64,000 nucleotides of DNA from Haloimpatiens lingqiaonensis (lineage in GTDB: Bacteria > Bacillota > Clostridia > Clostridiales > Clostridiaceae). The notes beneath the pieces were generated by a model. It did not search any database and was not told the DNA's origin. It saw nothing but the letters and a program-made list of their open reading frames with translations. Below, in pieces: positions 20,991 to 34,377 of the stretch (position 1 is the stretch's first letter; the number at the start of each line of letters is the position of its first letter). The DNA is taken from the NCBI RefSeq assembly GCF_044502415.1, contig NZ_CP172402.1, one strand, 5' to 3'. A program made the position numbers and the translations under genes.

Positions 20991-21972
20991 ATGAACATTG
21001 TAAAGAGACCTAGAAGACTTAGAATAAATGAAACTATAAGAAGTATAGTAAGAGAAACTAAAGTAAACATTGAGGATCTTGTTTATCCTTTGTTTGTGGT
21101 AGAGGGAGAAAATATTAAAGAAGAAATTAAATCTATGCCAGATAATTATAGATTTTCTATAGATAAGTTATTAGAGGAAGTTAAAGAACTTCAGGAATTA
21201 GGTATAAAATCTATATTGCTATTTGGAATTCCAGAGCATAAGGATGAGTGCGGCAGTGATGCTTATGATGAAAATGGAATAATACAAAAGGCTGTTAGAG
21301 CAATAAAGGCTAATTTCCCTAAGATGTATATAATAACTGATATTTGCATGTGTGAATATACATGTCATGGACACTGCGGTATTTTAACAGAGGACAGGAT
21401 ATGTGGACAATGATAAGACTTTAGAGTACCTTGGGAAGATAGCAGTGAGTCATGCTTTAGCAGGGGCAGACATGGTGGCACCATCAGATATGATGGATGG
21501 TAGAGTTGGATACATGAGAGAAGCTCTTGATAAGGCTGGATATGTTAATATTCCAATAATGGCTTACAGTGCAAAATACGCTTCAGCTTTCTATGGCCCA
21601 TTTAGAGATGCTGCAGATTCAGCACCATCTTTTGGAGACAGAAAGGCTTATCAAATGGATCCTGCTAATATAAATGAAGCTGTAAGAGAAGTGGAGCTTG
21701 ATATAGAAGAGGGAGCTGACATAGTTATGGTGAAACCAGCACTTCCATACCTTGATGTTATAAGAAAAGTTAAGGATACCTTTAATATGCCAATAGCAGC
21801 GTACAATGTAAGTGGAGAATATTCTATGATTAAAATGGCAGTGGATAACGGTCTTTTAAATGAATCTGCCATTATGGAATCTTTGGTTTCTATAAAGAGA
21901 GCAGGAGCAGATATTATCATAACTTATTTTGCTAAATATGTGGCAAAAGAAATGAGCAAAGATAAAAAATAA
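20991..21972 (+). pseudogene. hemB: delta-aminolevulinic acid dehydratase (porphobilinogen synthase), frameshifted
   Basis: Two overlapping frames (20991-21413 and 21403-21972) together cover a complete ~326-aa HemB. The frame breaks where the family reads GILTEDGYVDNDKT: here GAG GAC A GGA TAT GTG GAC, with one extra base near 21396. Zn-binding segment DICMCEYTCHGHCG near residue 118 (the third position of YTSHGHC is Cys here), MVAPSDMMDGRVGYMREAL, both Schiff-base lysine regions (AYSAKYASAFYGPFRDA and MVKPALPYLDV) and AYNVSGEYSM are all present. HemB condenses two ALA into porphobilinogen and has no alternative in the cluster, so true loss would block B12 and siroheme synthesis; an indel error is plausible. 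Confidence 0.88.
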
Positions 21973-22085
21973 AGAAGAAATAATTCAACTTTAGTAGTTA
22001 TAAATTTAAGAAATTCCTTAGAAATTTCAACCTACATTGTACATTCTAAATTTTAAATTATAGTTGAAAGGGGAAGGTGAATAAA

Positions 22086-23381
22086 GTGAAACATTGTAAT
22101 TCAGAAAAGCTTTTTGAAGAAGCTCAAAAATACATACCTGGTGGAGTTAACAGTCCAGTTAGAGCATTTAGATCTGTAGGATTAAATCCTATATTTATAG
22201 AAAAAGGTAAGGGATGCAAGATTAAAGATGTGGATGGAAATGAATATATAGATTATATATGCTCTTGGGGACCTTTAATGCTTGGACATAGCAATGAGGA
22301 ATTACTAGAAGGCATTGAAGAGGTGGTTAGTAAGGGAACAAGCTTTGGAGTGCCTACAGAAATAGAAGTTAAAATGGCTAAATTTATAGTAGAAGCTTAT
22401 CCATCTGTTGACATGGTAAGAATGGTTAACTCAGGAACAGAGGCTACTATGAGCGCTTTAAGAGTTGCTAGAGGATATACAAATAGAAACAAGATTGTTA
22501 AATTTGAAGGCTGTTATCATGGACATTCAGATGCTCTTTTAGTTAAATCAGGTTCAGGTACTATAACTTTTGGGGTGCCTACAAGTCCAGGAGTGCCTGC
22601 AGATACGGTAAAAGACACTTTAGTTTGCAGATACAATGATATGGAAAGTGTAAAAGAAGTATTTCAAAAATACGGTGATGATATAGCTGCAGTTATAGTA
22701 GAACCTGTAGGGGGAAACATGGGAGTAGTTCCAGGAAAGAAAGAATTTCTACAAGGCTTAAGAGATATAACTAAAGAATACGGAGCAGTTTTAATATTTG
22801 ACGAAGTAATAACAGGCTTTAGAATTGCCTTTGGCGGAGCACAAGAAGTTTATGGTATAGAGCCAGACATGACTTGCTTTGGAAAAATAATAGGAGCTGG
22901 TCTTCCAGTAGGTGCTTACGGCGGAAAGAAAGAAATAATGGAAATGGTATCACCAGTAGGCCCTGTGTATCAAGCAGGAACTTTATCTGGAAATCCACTA
23001 GCTATGCATATGGGATATAAAAACTTAAATATATTAAAGAACAATAAGCACATATATGATGAGTTAGAACAAAAGGCTATAAAGCTTGAAAAAGGAATAA
23101 ATGAAAATATTAAAAAACTAGGAATAAAGGCAACAGTGGTTAGATTTAAGGCAATGCTTTGTTTATTCTTAGCAGAAGGGCCTTTTGACAATTTCCAAGA
23201 AGTTATGAAATGTGATACAGAAAAATATGCTGTATACTTTAAAGAAATGTTAGATAGGGGAATACTTCTTCCACCAGCACAATTTGAAGCTATGTTCTTA
23301 TCAGCTGCCCATGGTGATGAAGAACTTGAGTATACTATAAAGTGTAATTATGAAGCTTTAAAGGTTGCATTTCAAAAATAG
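22086..23381 (+). CDS. hemL: glutamate-1-semialdehyde 2,1-aminomutase
   Basis: 431 aa. Of two in-frame GTG codons I choose 22086 because AAGGGGAAGG (22068-22077) is 8 nt upstream; GTG 22077 overlaps that site. PLP-dependent conversion of glutamate-1-semialdehyde (from HemA) to 5-aminolevulinate. Landmarks: KYIPGGVNSPVRAF near the N-terminus, MVNSGTEATMSALRVARG, KFEGCYHGHSDALLV, IFDEVITGFR, and the PLP Lys in TCFGKIIGAGLPVGAYGG near residue 262. Last gene of the cluster, followed by a terminator. Confidence 0.96.
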   Translation: MKHCNSEKLFEEAQKYIPGGVNSPVRAFRSVGLNPIFIEKGKGCKIKDVDGNEYIDYICSWGPLMLGHSNEELLEGIEEVVSKGTSFGVPTEIEVKMAKFIVEAYPSVDMVRMVNSGTEATMSALRVARGYTNRNKIVKFEGCYHGHSDALLVKSGSGTITFGVPTSPGVPADTVKDTLVCRYNDMESVKEVFQKYGDDIAAVIVEPVGGNMGVVPGKKEFLQGLRDITKEYGAVLIFDEVITGFRIAFGGAQEVYGIEPDMTCFGKIIGAGLPVGAYGGKKEIMEMVSPVGPVYQAGTLSGNPLAMHMGYKNLNILKNNKHIYDELEQKAIKLEKGINENIKKLGIKATVVRFKAMLCLFLAEGPFDNFQEVMKCDTEKYAVYFKEMLDRGILLPPAQFEAMFLSAAHGDEELEYTIKCNYEALKVAFQK

Positions 23382-23459
23382 ATAAACAAAATTCCCAGTT
23401 TATTTTAAAATGGGACATGAGTGTAATAAAATTCTATAATAATAGTTTCTAATAAAAAA

Positions 23460-23503
23460 TTCTAAGTTTTAGTTGAGAAAAACCAACTAAAACTTAGAAT
23501 TTT
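23460..23503. terminator. bidirectional terminator between hemL and the convergent lipoprotein gene
   Basis: Long stem TTCTAAGTTTTAGTTG / CAACTAAAACTTAGAA with A-rich 5' and T-rich 3' flanks, suited to terminate both converging genes. Confidence 0.85.
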
Positions 23504-23670
23504 ATAATTCAGCCCGTAAAACCTCGTATCTGTGTGTCTGGGGTAAGTTCACCCCAATTGTCCATTGAACATTTGTATATAAAGTATGGGTTATATATAT
23601 CTTCTTATTTTTAGCTGAGTTATAGCTGAAAAAGCTAATTTAAATAATGATAAATATCATAAGTAAAATA

Positions 23671-24981
23671 TCAATTATCTACTGGGGTACTAGCCTGTCC
23701 ATTTTTAACTACAATTACATACTGAAAATAGTCTGTAGTTACTCCACTTTTAGGGTGTCCTATAGCAGTATCTACAAAATTCCATTGTAAGTTTTCAGCA
23801 TAAGGTGATTTTTTTCCATTGAGTTTAACTAAAGTGCAATTAGACTTCAAGTGCTGATCAATAGGTTGGCCTTTTTTATAGGATGATATTATCCCACTAT
23901 ATGCTGAAATACAATCATCATAAAGTAGTGAAATACTGAGAACCTTATTTTTAATCCGCAAATCTCCTGAATTAATATAGGATGAAAACCACTTTGTATT
24001 TAAATCTCCTAATGTATCGTTGGGATCATTTACTACAATAGGGTGCTGAAAAACATGGTGCAATCCAAAATCACCAAACCATTTCCCTTCTGGTAAATGA
24101 TTATAAACGTTTTTGAAATTTTCATACATGGCGGAGTCTCTTCTAAGTCGATGAGCTTCAGTTTGCATATCCATTAAGTTCTTATACTTTTTAGTTGTAT
24201 CAAATATGTCAAAGCCTTGCCTTAAGGCATTTAATGCCATAAAAAAATTAAATGAGTCTTTTCCAAGAATATTTTTATAACTTTGTTCATTTTTATATAT
24301 TTCTGTAGTAGTAATATTAATTTTCTCTTTAATATATTTAAGTTTATTAATATTAATAAATTCTTCATTGCTGGAGTTATTATCATTAAATGCATTCAAT
24401 TGCTCTTTTATACTTTTTAGTAAATCTAGGTGTTTATTTAAAGGTTCAGATAGTTTTTTGCTTTCCAATACGCTAATTAAATAGTCATTAGATGTACTAG
24501 GGGAGGTTATATCTATGCCAACAGCTATGATTTTATCATTTTTCTCTAATTGAGAATTATACTTGTACAATTTATACCAAAATTCATAGTCCTCTTTATT
24601 AGGCATGTATACTTTTTTTAAATAACTTTCATCACCAGTTTGAAGATATCTATTTAGATATAAGGAATTGACATAAGTATCTTCAAGTAATAAATATTTG
24701 AAGTCGGTCTTATCTTTGAAATATTTTAGGAGTTTCCACTTTATATCATAATTAGTTTTTATATTATGAGATTCTCCTACTAAAAATATTTCATCATTTT
24801 TAGTATCCTTATCTAAGAGTGTAAAAGAAGAGAAATCATCATTATCCTTTAAATCTAAGGATGTAGCATTTTTACTTAAGTATTTTTTGTAGGCTTTCTC
24901 AGAAGTTGTATTTTTAGTACAACCTATTAAATTTAAAGACAAAATTATTATTATAAGCAATGATACAATTTTTCTACTCAT
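23671..24981 (-). CDS. lipoprotein with erythromycin-esterase-like (EreA/ChaN superfamily) domain
   Basis: 436 aa; GGAGGAAAAATA precedes ATG 24981. A signal peptide (KIVSLLIIIILSLNLIGC) ends in a lipobox with Cys 21, so it is probably anchored outside the membrane. Around residue 68 is EIFLVGESHNIKTNYDIKWKLLKYF, and near 96 YLLLEDTYVNSLYLNRYLQTGDESYLKK. These resemble the GE-x-H...E...NRY pattern of erythromycin-esterase-like proteins; a second His-containing segment, FGDFGLHHVFQHP, lies near residue 300. The substrate is unknown; macrolide hydrolysis should not be assumed because most members of this superfamily have other or unknown roles. Stands alone on the minus strand. Confidence 0.65.
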   Translation of the reverse strand: MSRKIVSLLIIIILSLNLIGCTKNTTSEKAYKKYLSKNATSLDLKDNDDFSSFTLLDKDTKNDEIFLVGESHNIKTNYDIKWKLLKYFKDKTDFKYLLLEDTYVNSLYLNRYLQTGDESYLKKVYMPNKEDYEFWYKLYKYNSQLEKNDKIIAVGIDITSPSTSNDYLISVLESKKLSEPLNKHLDLLKSIKEQLNAFNDNNSSNEEFININKLKYIKEKINITTTEIYKNEQSYKNILGKDSFNFFMALNALRQGFDIFDTTKKYKNLMDMQTEAHRLRRDSAMYENFKNVYNHLPEGKWFGDFGLHHVFQHPIVVNDPNDTLGDLNTKWFSSYINSGDLRIKNKVLSISLLYDDCISAYSGIISSYKKGQPIDQHLKSNCTLVKLNGKKSPYAENLQWNFVDTAIGHPKSGVTTDYFQYVIVVKNGQASTPVDN

Positions 24982-25007
24982 TATTTTTCCTCCATTAGTA
25001 TATTAAC

Positions 25008-25348
25008 TCAACTTTCGCATATAAATTTTAAGTGCACATTAGATGAATAAACGTTCTTAATTTAAAATTTAGAATGTAAAATAGGAATTTGTAAGTTAGA
25101 CCAAGTAAGAGGTAAAAAGTAAGAACCCTTGAAAAAATTCATAAAGGCTGAATTTTCATCACAACTATTACTTATTACCTGTTACTTACAAATTAATTAT
25201 AAAAAACTCCTTGAGTTTTATCCTGAACTCTTACTTCTTGGCTATTACCTATTACTTACCTGCAAATTTCAAGTTATAGTTAATTTCTAAAAAAGCTTTA
25301 TTTTTCATTTTAAATTTTATATTTTTATTTTATAACTGCGAAAGTTGA
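25008..25348. repeat. TCAACTTTCGC-family element (341 bp)
   Basis: Ends TCAACTTTCGCA (25008-25019) and TGCGAAAGTTGA (25337-25348) are exact inverted repeats. The flanks TATATTAA on the left (one base before the end) and on the right look like an 8-bp target duplication. The interior carries AAGTAAT-type heptads and no reading frame. Confidence 0.8.
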
Positions 25349-25425
25349 ATATATTAATTATATTGTACAACTATAAGCTGAAAAGTAAATACATGGATAA
25401 GGATATAAATATTTATAAAAAAGGG

Positions 25426-25474
25426 TTTACATTTAGATTGTACTGGTGTATTATATTAGTAACACAGTAATACA
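25426..25474 (+). promoter_or_regulatory. promoter and operator of the GntR-ABC operon
   Basis: TTTACA (25426-25431), 17-bp spacer, TATTAT (25449-25454). The -10 is embedded in the inverted repeat TGTATTA (25447-25453)...TAATACA (25468-25474), a good candidate site for autorepression by the downstream YtrA-type regulator. Confidence 0.7.
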
Positions 25475-25527
25475 TCAATATTGATATTGAATTTTAAGTA
25501 AAAATATGAAGGTGGCGATAAATAGAG

Positions 25528-25899
25528 ATGATTGAAAAATTTGATGAGAAGCTTCCAATCTACATGCAAGTGGCAAATATTATTAAAAAGCAAATAATAT
25601 CTTCAGAATTAAAAAGAGGAGATAAATTGCCATCTGTAAGAGAGTTATCCTCCATTTTAAAAGTTAATCCAAATACTGTTCAGAGAGCATATGGGGAACT
25701 GGATAAGGAGGGGCTTACCTTTACCCAAAGAGGTACTGGATCTTTTGTTACAGAAGATGAAAATAAAATTAATAGCTTAAGAAAAGAAATGGCTAATGAA
25801 GTTATAGAGTTTTTCTTTAAAGAAATGAAGGAATTAGGATTTAAATTAGAAGATATTAAATGCATAGTTTCAGAAAAGATTCAAGGGGAGGAAAAGTAA
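25528..25899 (+). CDS. GntR-family (YtrA subfamily) transcriptional regulator
   Basis: 123 aa, too short to carry a ligand-binding domain, which defines the YtrA subgroup. Winged helix at residues ~8-75: LPIYMQVANIIKKQI, GDKLPSVRELSSILKVNPNTVQRAYGELDKEGL, RGTGSFV. The C-terminal ~45 residues form the dimerisation helix. It ends exactly one base before the start of an ABC ATPase gene, the standard YtrA arrangement in which the regulator controls its own ABC transporter, often in response to cell-envelope stress. Confidence 0.9.
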   Translation: MIEKFDEKLPIYMQVANIIKKQIISSELKRGDKLPSVRELSSILKVNPNTVQRAYGELDKEGLTFTQRGTGSFVTEDENKINSLRKEMANEVIEFFFKEMKELGFKLEDIKCIVSEKIQGEEK

Positions 25900-26598
25900 A
25901 TGGAGTATATTTTAAGTTGTAAAAATCTAACCAAAAATTATTTCACTAAGACAGCATTGAAGGATGTAGATTTAAATATACCAAAGGGTAAAATAGTAGG
26001 GCTTTTAGGACCAAATGGTAGCGGAAAAACAACTTTTATGAAAATAGCAGCAGGTATATTAAGACAATCTTCAGGAGAAATAACAATAAATGGAGAAATT
26101 CCAGGAGTAAATTCTAAGGCAATAGTTTCTTACTTGCCAGATAAAACTCATTTGTATAAGTGGATGAAAATAAATGATGCAATAGAATTATTTAAGGATT
26201 TTTACGAGGATTTTGATGAAAATAGAGCTGATGAACTTTTAAAGTTTATGAAGCTAGAAAGAAATATGAGCGTAAAGGAATTGTCTAAAGGAATGTATGA
26301 AAAGCTAAGTCTTACTTTGGTTTTATCTAGAAAGGCAAAACTTTATATATTAGATGAACCATTGGGATGGGTTGACCCAGTGGCTAGAGAGCAAATACTT
26401 GATGCCATTATAAGCAATTGCAATGAAGAAAGTTCTATGATAATAACAACTCACTTGGTTAGAGACATAGAGAGAGTTTTTGAAGATGTAGCATTTTTAA
26501 AGGATGGGCAAATAGCTCTTTATGGCAATGCAGAAGAGCTTAGAATGGAAAAAGAAAAGTCTATAGATGAGTTATATAGAGATATATTTGGGGAATAA
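25900..26598 (+). CDS. ABC transporter ATP-binding protein
   Basis: 232 aa; begins directly after the regulator stop. Walker A GPNGSGKTT near residue 38, signature LSKGMYEKLSL near 129, Walker B LYILDEPLGWVDP near 151, and the switch His in TTHLVRD near 187. The signature lacks the usual SGGQ, as is common in YtrB-type exporters. Pairs with the membrane protein 63 bp downstream. The substrate is unknown; envelope stress or antimicrobial export is only an inference from the regulator type. Confidence 0.9.
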   Translation: MEYILSCKNLTKNYFTKTALKDVDLNIPKGKIVGLLGPNGSGKTTFMKIAAGILRQSSGEITINGEIPGVNSKAIVSYLPDKTHLYKWMKINDAIELFKDFYEDFDENRADELLKFMKLERNMSVKELSKGMYEKLSLTLVLSRKAKLYILDEPLGWVDPVAREQILDAIISNCNEESSMIITTHLVRDIERVFEDVAFLKDGQIALYGNAEELRMEKEKSIDELYRDIFGE

Positions 26599-26661
26599 AA
26601 TTAGCTGTTTAGCGAAAAAGATTAAACTTATAATATTTAATCATCCAGGGAGGTATATATA

Positions 26662-27471
26662 ATGGGAAAATTAATGAAATATGATTTAAAGGGCGGATAT
26701 AAGAAGTTTTCCATACTGTTCATAATAACAATTATCTTAAATATAGTTATATTATTTAAAATGAATGAAGATAATTTGCCACTGAATTCAATGCTTGTTT
26801 TATTAGTGTGTTTTGCATCAGCATTAATTGTTTTGATATTTTGCGCTGGTGACTTTGAAAAGGAGTTATATGAAGAAAGAGCTTATTTAACATTTACTCT
26901 ACCAGTTAAAGGAAGACAGATAATAGCCTCTAAAGTATTGGTTTATCTAATATGGGCTCTTGTAAATTCAATAATAATTGCTGTATTTTTTATGTTGTGT
27001 ATGAAAAAAGCTACAGGTATTATGGGCATAAGTAACATGTCTTTTAGTGATAAGATATATTGGCCAGTAGTTTTAATAAATATAGTTAGCGCAATTTTTT
27101 CTATGGCTTCATTTATTTTATTACTACATTTATGCACTATATTGCCAAGAGTGGCTAATTTAAATGTAAAACTAGGAAAATTTATGTCAGGAGTTATTTT
27201 TATAGCTATATTAGTTGGCATTGGTTATTTAGGCACTAAAATAGGAAAGGTATTTCCTAAATCAATATATATAAGCTCTAAGGGAATTACAGATCATATG
27301 GTTATAGAATCAAGCAATATTGTGAATAATATTGCGGGATTAAATGAAATATTTATGCCATTAAAAGTTGCTACTATAAATATTGCGAGCAGTATATATG
27401 ATATAGTTCTATTTGTAATATTCTTTGTATCTAGCTCTTATCTTTTAGAGAAAAAGATAGACTTAAAATAG
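26662..27471 (+). CDS. ABC transporter permease (ABC-2 type)
   Basis: 269 aa; GGGAGG before ATG 26662. Six hydrophobic helices: residues ~17-33, ~42-60, ~92-112, ~130-152, ~170-187 and ~243-262, with an extracytoplasmic stretch before the last. No catalytic motif. Forms the membrane half of the transporter with the preceding ATPase in the GntR-controlled operon. Confidence 0.85.
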   Translation: MGKLMKYDLKGGYKKFSILFIITIILNIVILFKMNEDNLPLNSMLVLLVCFASALIVLIFCAGDFEKELYEERAYLTFTLPVKGRQIIASKVLVYLIWALVNSIIIAVFFMLCMKKATGIMGISNMSFSDKIYWPVVLINIVSAIFSMASFILLLHLCTILPRVANLNVKLGKFMSGVIFIAILVGIGYLGTKIGKVFPKSIYISSKGITDHMVIESSNIVNNIAGLNEIFMPLKVATINIASSIYDIVLFVIFFVSSSYLLEKKIDLK

Positions 27472-27544
27472 CATAGAAAAAATAGTTACTAAAAGTTAAT
27501 TAAATTGGTTATAAATAAAAAAGCATTCATAAAATAAAAAAATA

Positions 27545-27589
27545 AAAGAAAAGCAGTAAGAGCCGTGAAGTACTTACTGCTTTTCTTTT
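27545..27589 (+). terminator. terminator of the GntR-ABC operon
   Basis: AGAAAAGCAGTAAG / CTTACTGCTTTTCT stem with a 12-nt loop and flanking T-rich tract. Confidence 0.88.
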
Positions 27590-27614
27590 AAATTATTTTC
27601 ATGATATTTTTTAT

Positions 27615-27744
27615 CCGATGACTACCTGCCGTAACACTCCCACTTCTAACAAAGTGGGAGATAACGGCAGCTACGTCCCTGGATAACGATCTCTAACCTT
27701 CAGATGGAGTAAAAACTCCATCTGAAGGTTAGAGCTCTGTTTAT
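27615..27744 (+). repeat. 130-bp TTTAT-targeted element, copy 6
   Basis: After TTTAT 27610-27614; ends TTTAT 27740-27744. The distal hairpin is extended here (CTCTAACC.../GGTTAGAG, perfectly paired). On the opposite strand it supplies the last ~27 codons and stop of the interrupted membrane gene at 27671-28024. Confidence 0.93.
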
Positions 27745-28024
27745 AGGAGTATAAGTGTGTGGGAAAATTAATAATAAGAATAACTGTGAAAATTACAATA
27801 CACTTAATAGATATGTTGCTATAGTTATTGTCTATTATTGAAGGTAAAACTGCTAGGGCTAAGGTTTCTAGTATGCAGCTTAGAAACAGTAAAATAATAT
27901 ATTTAGGTTTGCTTAAGGAAAAGATCCAATGGTTATATTTTTTAATTAAATTCATTAAAAATATCGTTGTCAATAATCCATAAAATATATAGAGGAGTTT
28001 AATTTCTTGATCAATGCAAGTCAT
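27671..28024 (-). pseudogene. small membrane protein, 3' end replaced by 130-bp repeat
   Basis: 117-codon frame. Residues 1-~90 contain three to four hydrophobic helices (LLYIFYGLLTTIFLMNLI, YIILLFLSCILETLALAVLP, IKCIVIFTVILIINFPTHLY). From residue ~91 on, the codons derive entirely from the inserted 130-bp element, which ends the frame at a TAG. So either the original gene was truncated by the insertion or the stretch is a decayed fragment. No family recognised; weak ribosome site. Confidence 0.45.
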
Positions 28025-28388
28025 TCCAGAGAATTTTTATAATTCAAGTAATTTAATATTTTTTCTAGGATAATCATTATATTTTTATAGAATTATTGCA
28101 ACAACTCACCTCCTCTTAAAAATTTTATAAAACTAAAATAAATCTTTTATTGTAAATCAGCTGGCTTACGCCAAAAAAACTTTTTAAGTGCTAGACTTCT
28201 GACTTTTTCACTTTTACTTCTTACTTAAATTTTACCGTATCTACAAGTTCCTATTTATCCAACAATTAAAGTTAAATATTCTTATATATAAATCTCAATC
28301 ATGCCTACGTACTTAATCTGGCTATCGCCAATAAAAGATTTTTAAAGCCCTAAAGAAAAGATATAACTACTTCATTTAGTTAAATAAT
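28025..28388. other. intergenic region without a convincing gene
   Basis: AT-rich. A short stretch (about 28160-28215: GGCTTACGCCAAAA...) resembles the interior of other intergenic repeats. I see no supported reading frame. Confidence 0.35.
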
Positions 28389-28579
28389 TCAACTTTCGCA
28401 GTTATATAATAAAAATATAAGATTTGCAGTTAAGTAATAGGTAATAGCTAAGAAGTAAAAGTTAAGGATAAAACTCTAAGAGTTTTTTATAATTAATTTG
28501 TAAGTAATACTCTTTACGTTTTACCTATTACTTCTTATCTTGTATAGTGTAGAACTTAAAATTTATATGCGAAAGTTCA
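28389..28579. repeat. TCAACTTTCGC-family element (191 bp), inverted orientation
   Basis: Ends TCAACTTTCGCA (28389-28400) and TGCGAAAGTTCA (28568-28579). The left side (GTTATATAATAAAAATAT) matches the right interior of the 25008 element, so it is the reverse orientation. Contains AAGTAAT-type heptads and an AAAACTC/GAGTTTT hairpin. Confidence 0.75.
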
Positions 28580-28919
28580 GTTACTTACTTATTAGCTATT
28601 ACTTATTTTCAAATTATAGTTAATTATATAAATAAATATTAGCATAAATTACAAAATAATCAATATATACGCATGGAACATATAAAAACTTCTCCGAGCG
28701 TGTCTATATAAGAAATACGCCAAAAAACAGATTAAAAAAGAGGAATAATAGAATAATGTGGCTAAATACATAAAAATATAGTGAAAACAGTCATATATAC
28801 GTGATATTATAAAACACGTCGCTGAAACGCGGCGAAACAGTTCAACAGAAAACAAACTTTAAAAATAACTTATAAGTTTAAAACAAACTTAAAAAGTTGA
28901 GAAAAAAGTTTAAAAAATG

Positions 28920-28948
28920 TTGACAAGAAAAAAGTTAAATGATATAAT
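28920..28948 (+). promoter_or_regulatory. rRNA operon 2 promoter
   Basis: TTGACA (28920-28925), 17-bp spacer, TATAAT (28943-28948), a consensus sigma-A promoter and the best of the three rrn promoters. It is followed by the shared leader with GTCGCTTGAAGCGGC and boxA-like GGTCTTTGAAAATT. Confidence 0.88.
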
Positions 28949-29052
28949 AATTAAGTCGCTTGAAGCGGCAAACAAATTGGTCTTTGAAAATTAAACAGAG
29001 ATGATGATGATAAATCATAAAGTCAGTGAATTTGAGTTTGAGATTGAACTTT

Positions 29053-30575
<1,523 letters not shown>

Positions 30576-30663
30576 CATGAAAAGGAAGTCACCTTTTCGT
30601 AAATTATGACAAGTTCACTGAAATCTCTGTTTAATTTTGAGAGACCAAGAGTTTCTCAATGAA

Positions 30664-30685
30664 GTTAAATACATTAGTATTTAAC
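30664..30685 (+). other. single-hairpin version of the rRNA spacer insert
   Basis: GTTAAATAC/GTATTTAAC in the 16S-23S spacer of operon 2. Operon 3 has GTTAAACAC/GTGTTTAAC at the same place: the T-A pair is replaced by C-G, so the stem is conserved while the sequence changes. Confidence 0.65.
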
Positions 30686-30795
30686 TAATGTTCTTTGAAA
30701 ATTGCACAGTGAAGAAAAAGTAGAAATTATTACAATTGTGATGATTTCACTGGAGAATCAATTAAAATAAATTAATCAGTATTAAACTGATGATA

Positions 30796-33700
<2,905 letters not shown>

Positions 33701-33708
33701 AAAGATAA

Positions 33709-33918
33709 TTGTCAATTGACAGTTGACAATTGACAATTAAAAGATTTTCCACACTGTGCAATTTTGAAAGAACAATAACTTCTTTTAAAGTTTAAATCTA
33801 GTATATAAAATTTATATACTACAACTTTAGTAAGCTAGTCCGTTAAACTCTAGTAACTAGATACGCTGCGCAGCAGCTAAATACTAGCCCTCTAGACGCT
33901 AGCCCACTAGCCCACTGA
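33709..33918 (+). repeat. heptad repeats in the 23S-5S spacer of operon 2
   Basis: A TTGACAA-type block (33709-33742), then a CTAG-type block (33827-33918), with the palindrome GCTGCGCAGC in between, as in operons 1 and 3. TGTGCAATTTT (33757-33767) is the right arm of the 23S processing stem. Confidence 0.7.
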
Positions 33919-33923
33919 ATTTA

Positions 33924-34039
33924 TCTGGTGATTATGGCTTGAAGGTAACACCCCTTCCCATTCCGAACAGGACGGTTAAGCTTCAAAGCGCCGATGGTAC
34001 TGCAGGGGAAGCCCTGTGGGAGAGTAGGTCGTCGCCAGG
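33924..34039 (+). rRNA. 5S ribosomal RNA, operon 2
   Basis: 116 nt, same sequence as the 5S of operon 1. Confidence 0.96.
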
Positions 34040-34048
34040 TCAAAACTT

Positions 34049-34124
34049 GATCTACTAGCTCAGTCGGTAGAGCACATGACTTTTAATCATGGTGTCCGGG
34101 GTTCGATTCCCCGGTAGATCACCA
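34049..34124 (+). tRNA. tRNA-Lys (TTT)
   Basis: 76 nt with encoded CCA. Acceptor GATCTAC/GTAGATC, anticodon loop CTTTTAA, T-arm CCGGGGTTCGATTCCCCGG. Confidence 0.96.
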
Positions 34125-34156
34125 AAAAACGTATCTCAGTTAGAGATACGTTTTTT
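34124..34156 (+). terminator. terminator of rRNA operon 2
   Basis: AAAAAACGTATCTC / GAGATACGTTTTTT hairpin with T-run. Confidence 0.9.
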
Positions 34157-34377
34157 AATTTTCACGTAATTACCACAAGCTCATTAATTTATATTAGTTA
34201 TAAAATATAGAAGAGAAATAATAAATAAAAATTAATATAAAATGCACAATTGTTCATTACTGGTATGTGTGGCAATGAAAAATATCAGGCTGAAAATAAA
34301 ATAGTCAGTAATAGTATTGCGTAGATATTGAAATTATGGTTTAATATATGTCGAAATAAGAAAAGAGGAGTATTATT

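Noticed and set aside
23671..24981. Annotating the lipoprotein as an erythromycin-resistance esterase
   Set aside because: Only the superfamily pattern is visible; resistance function cannot be inferred from it.
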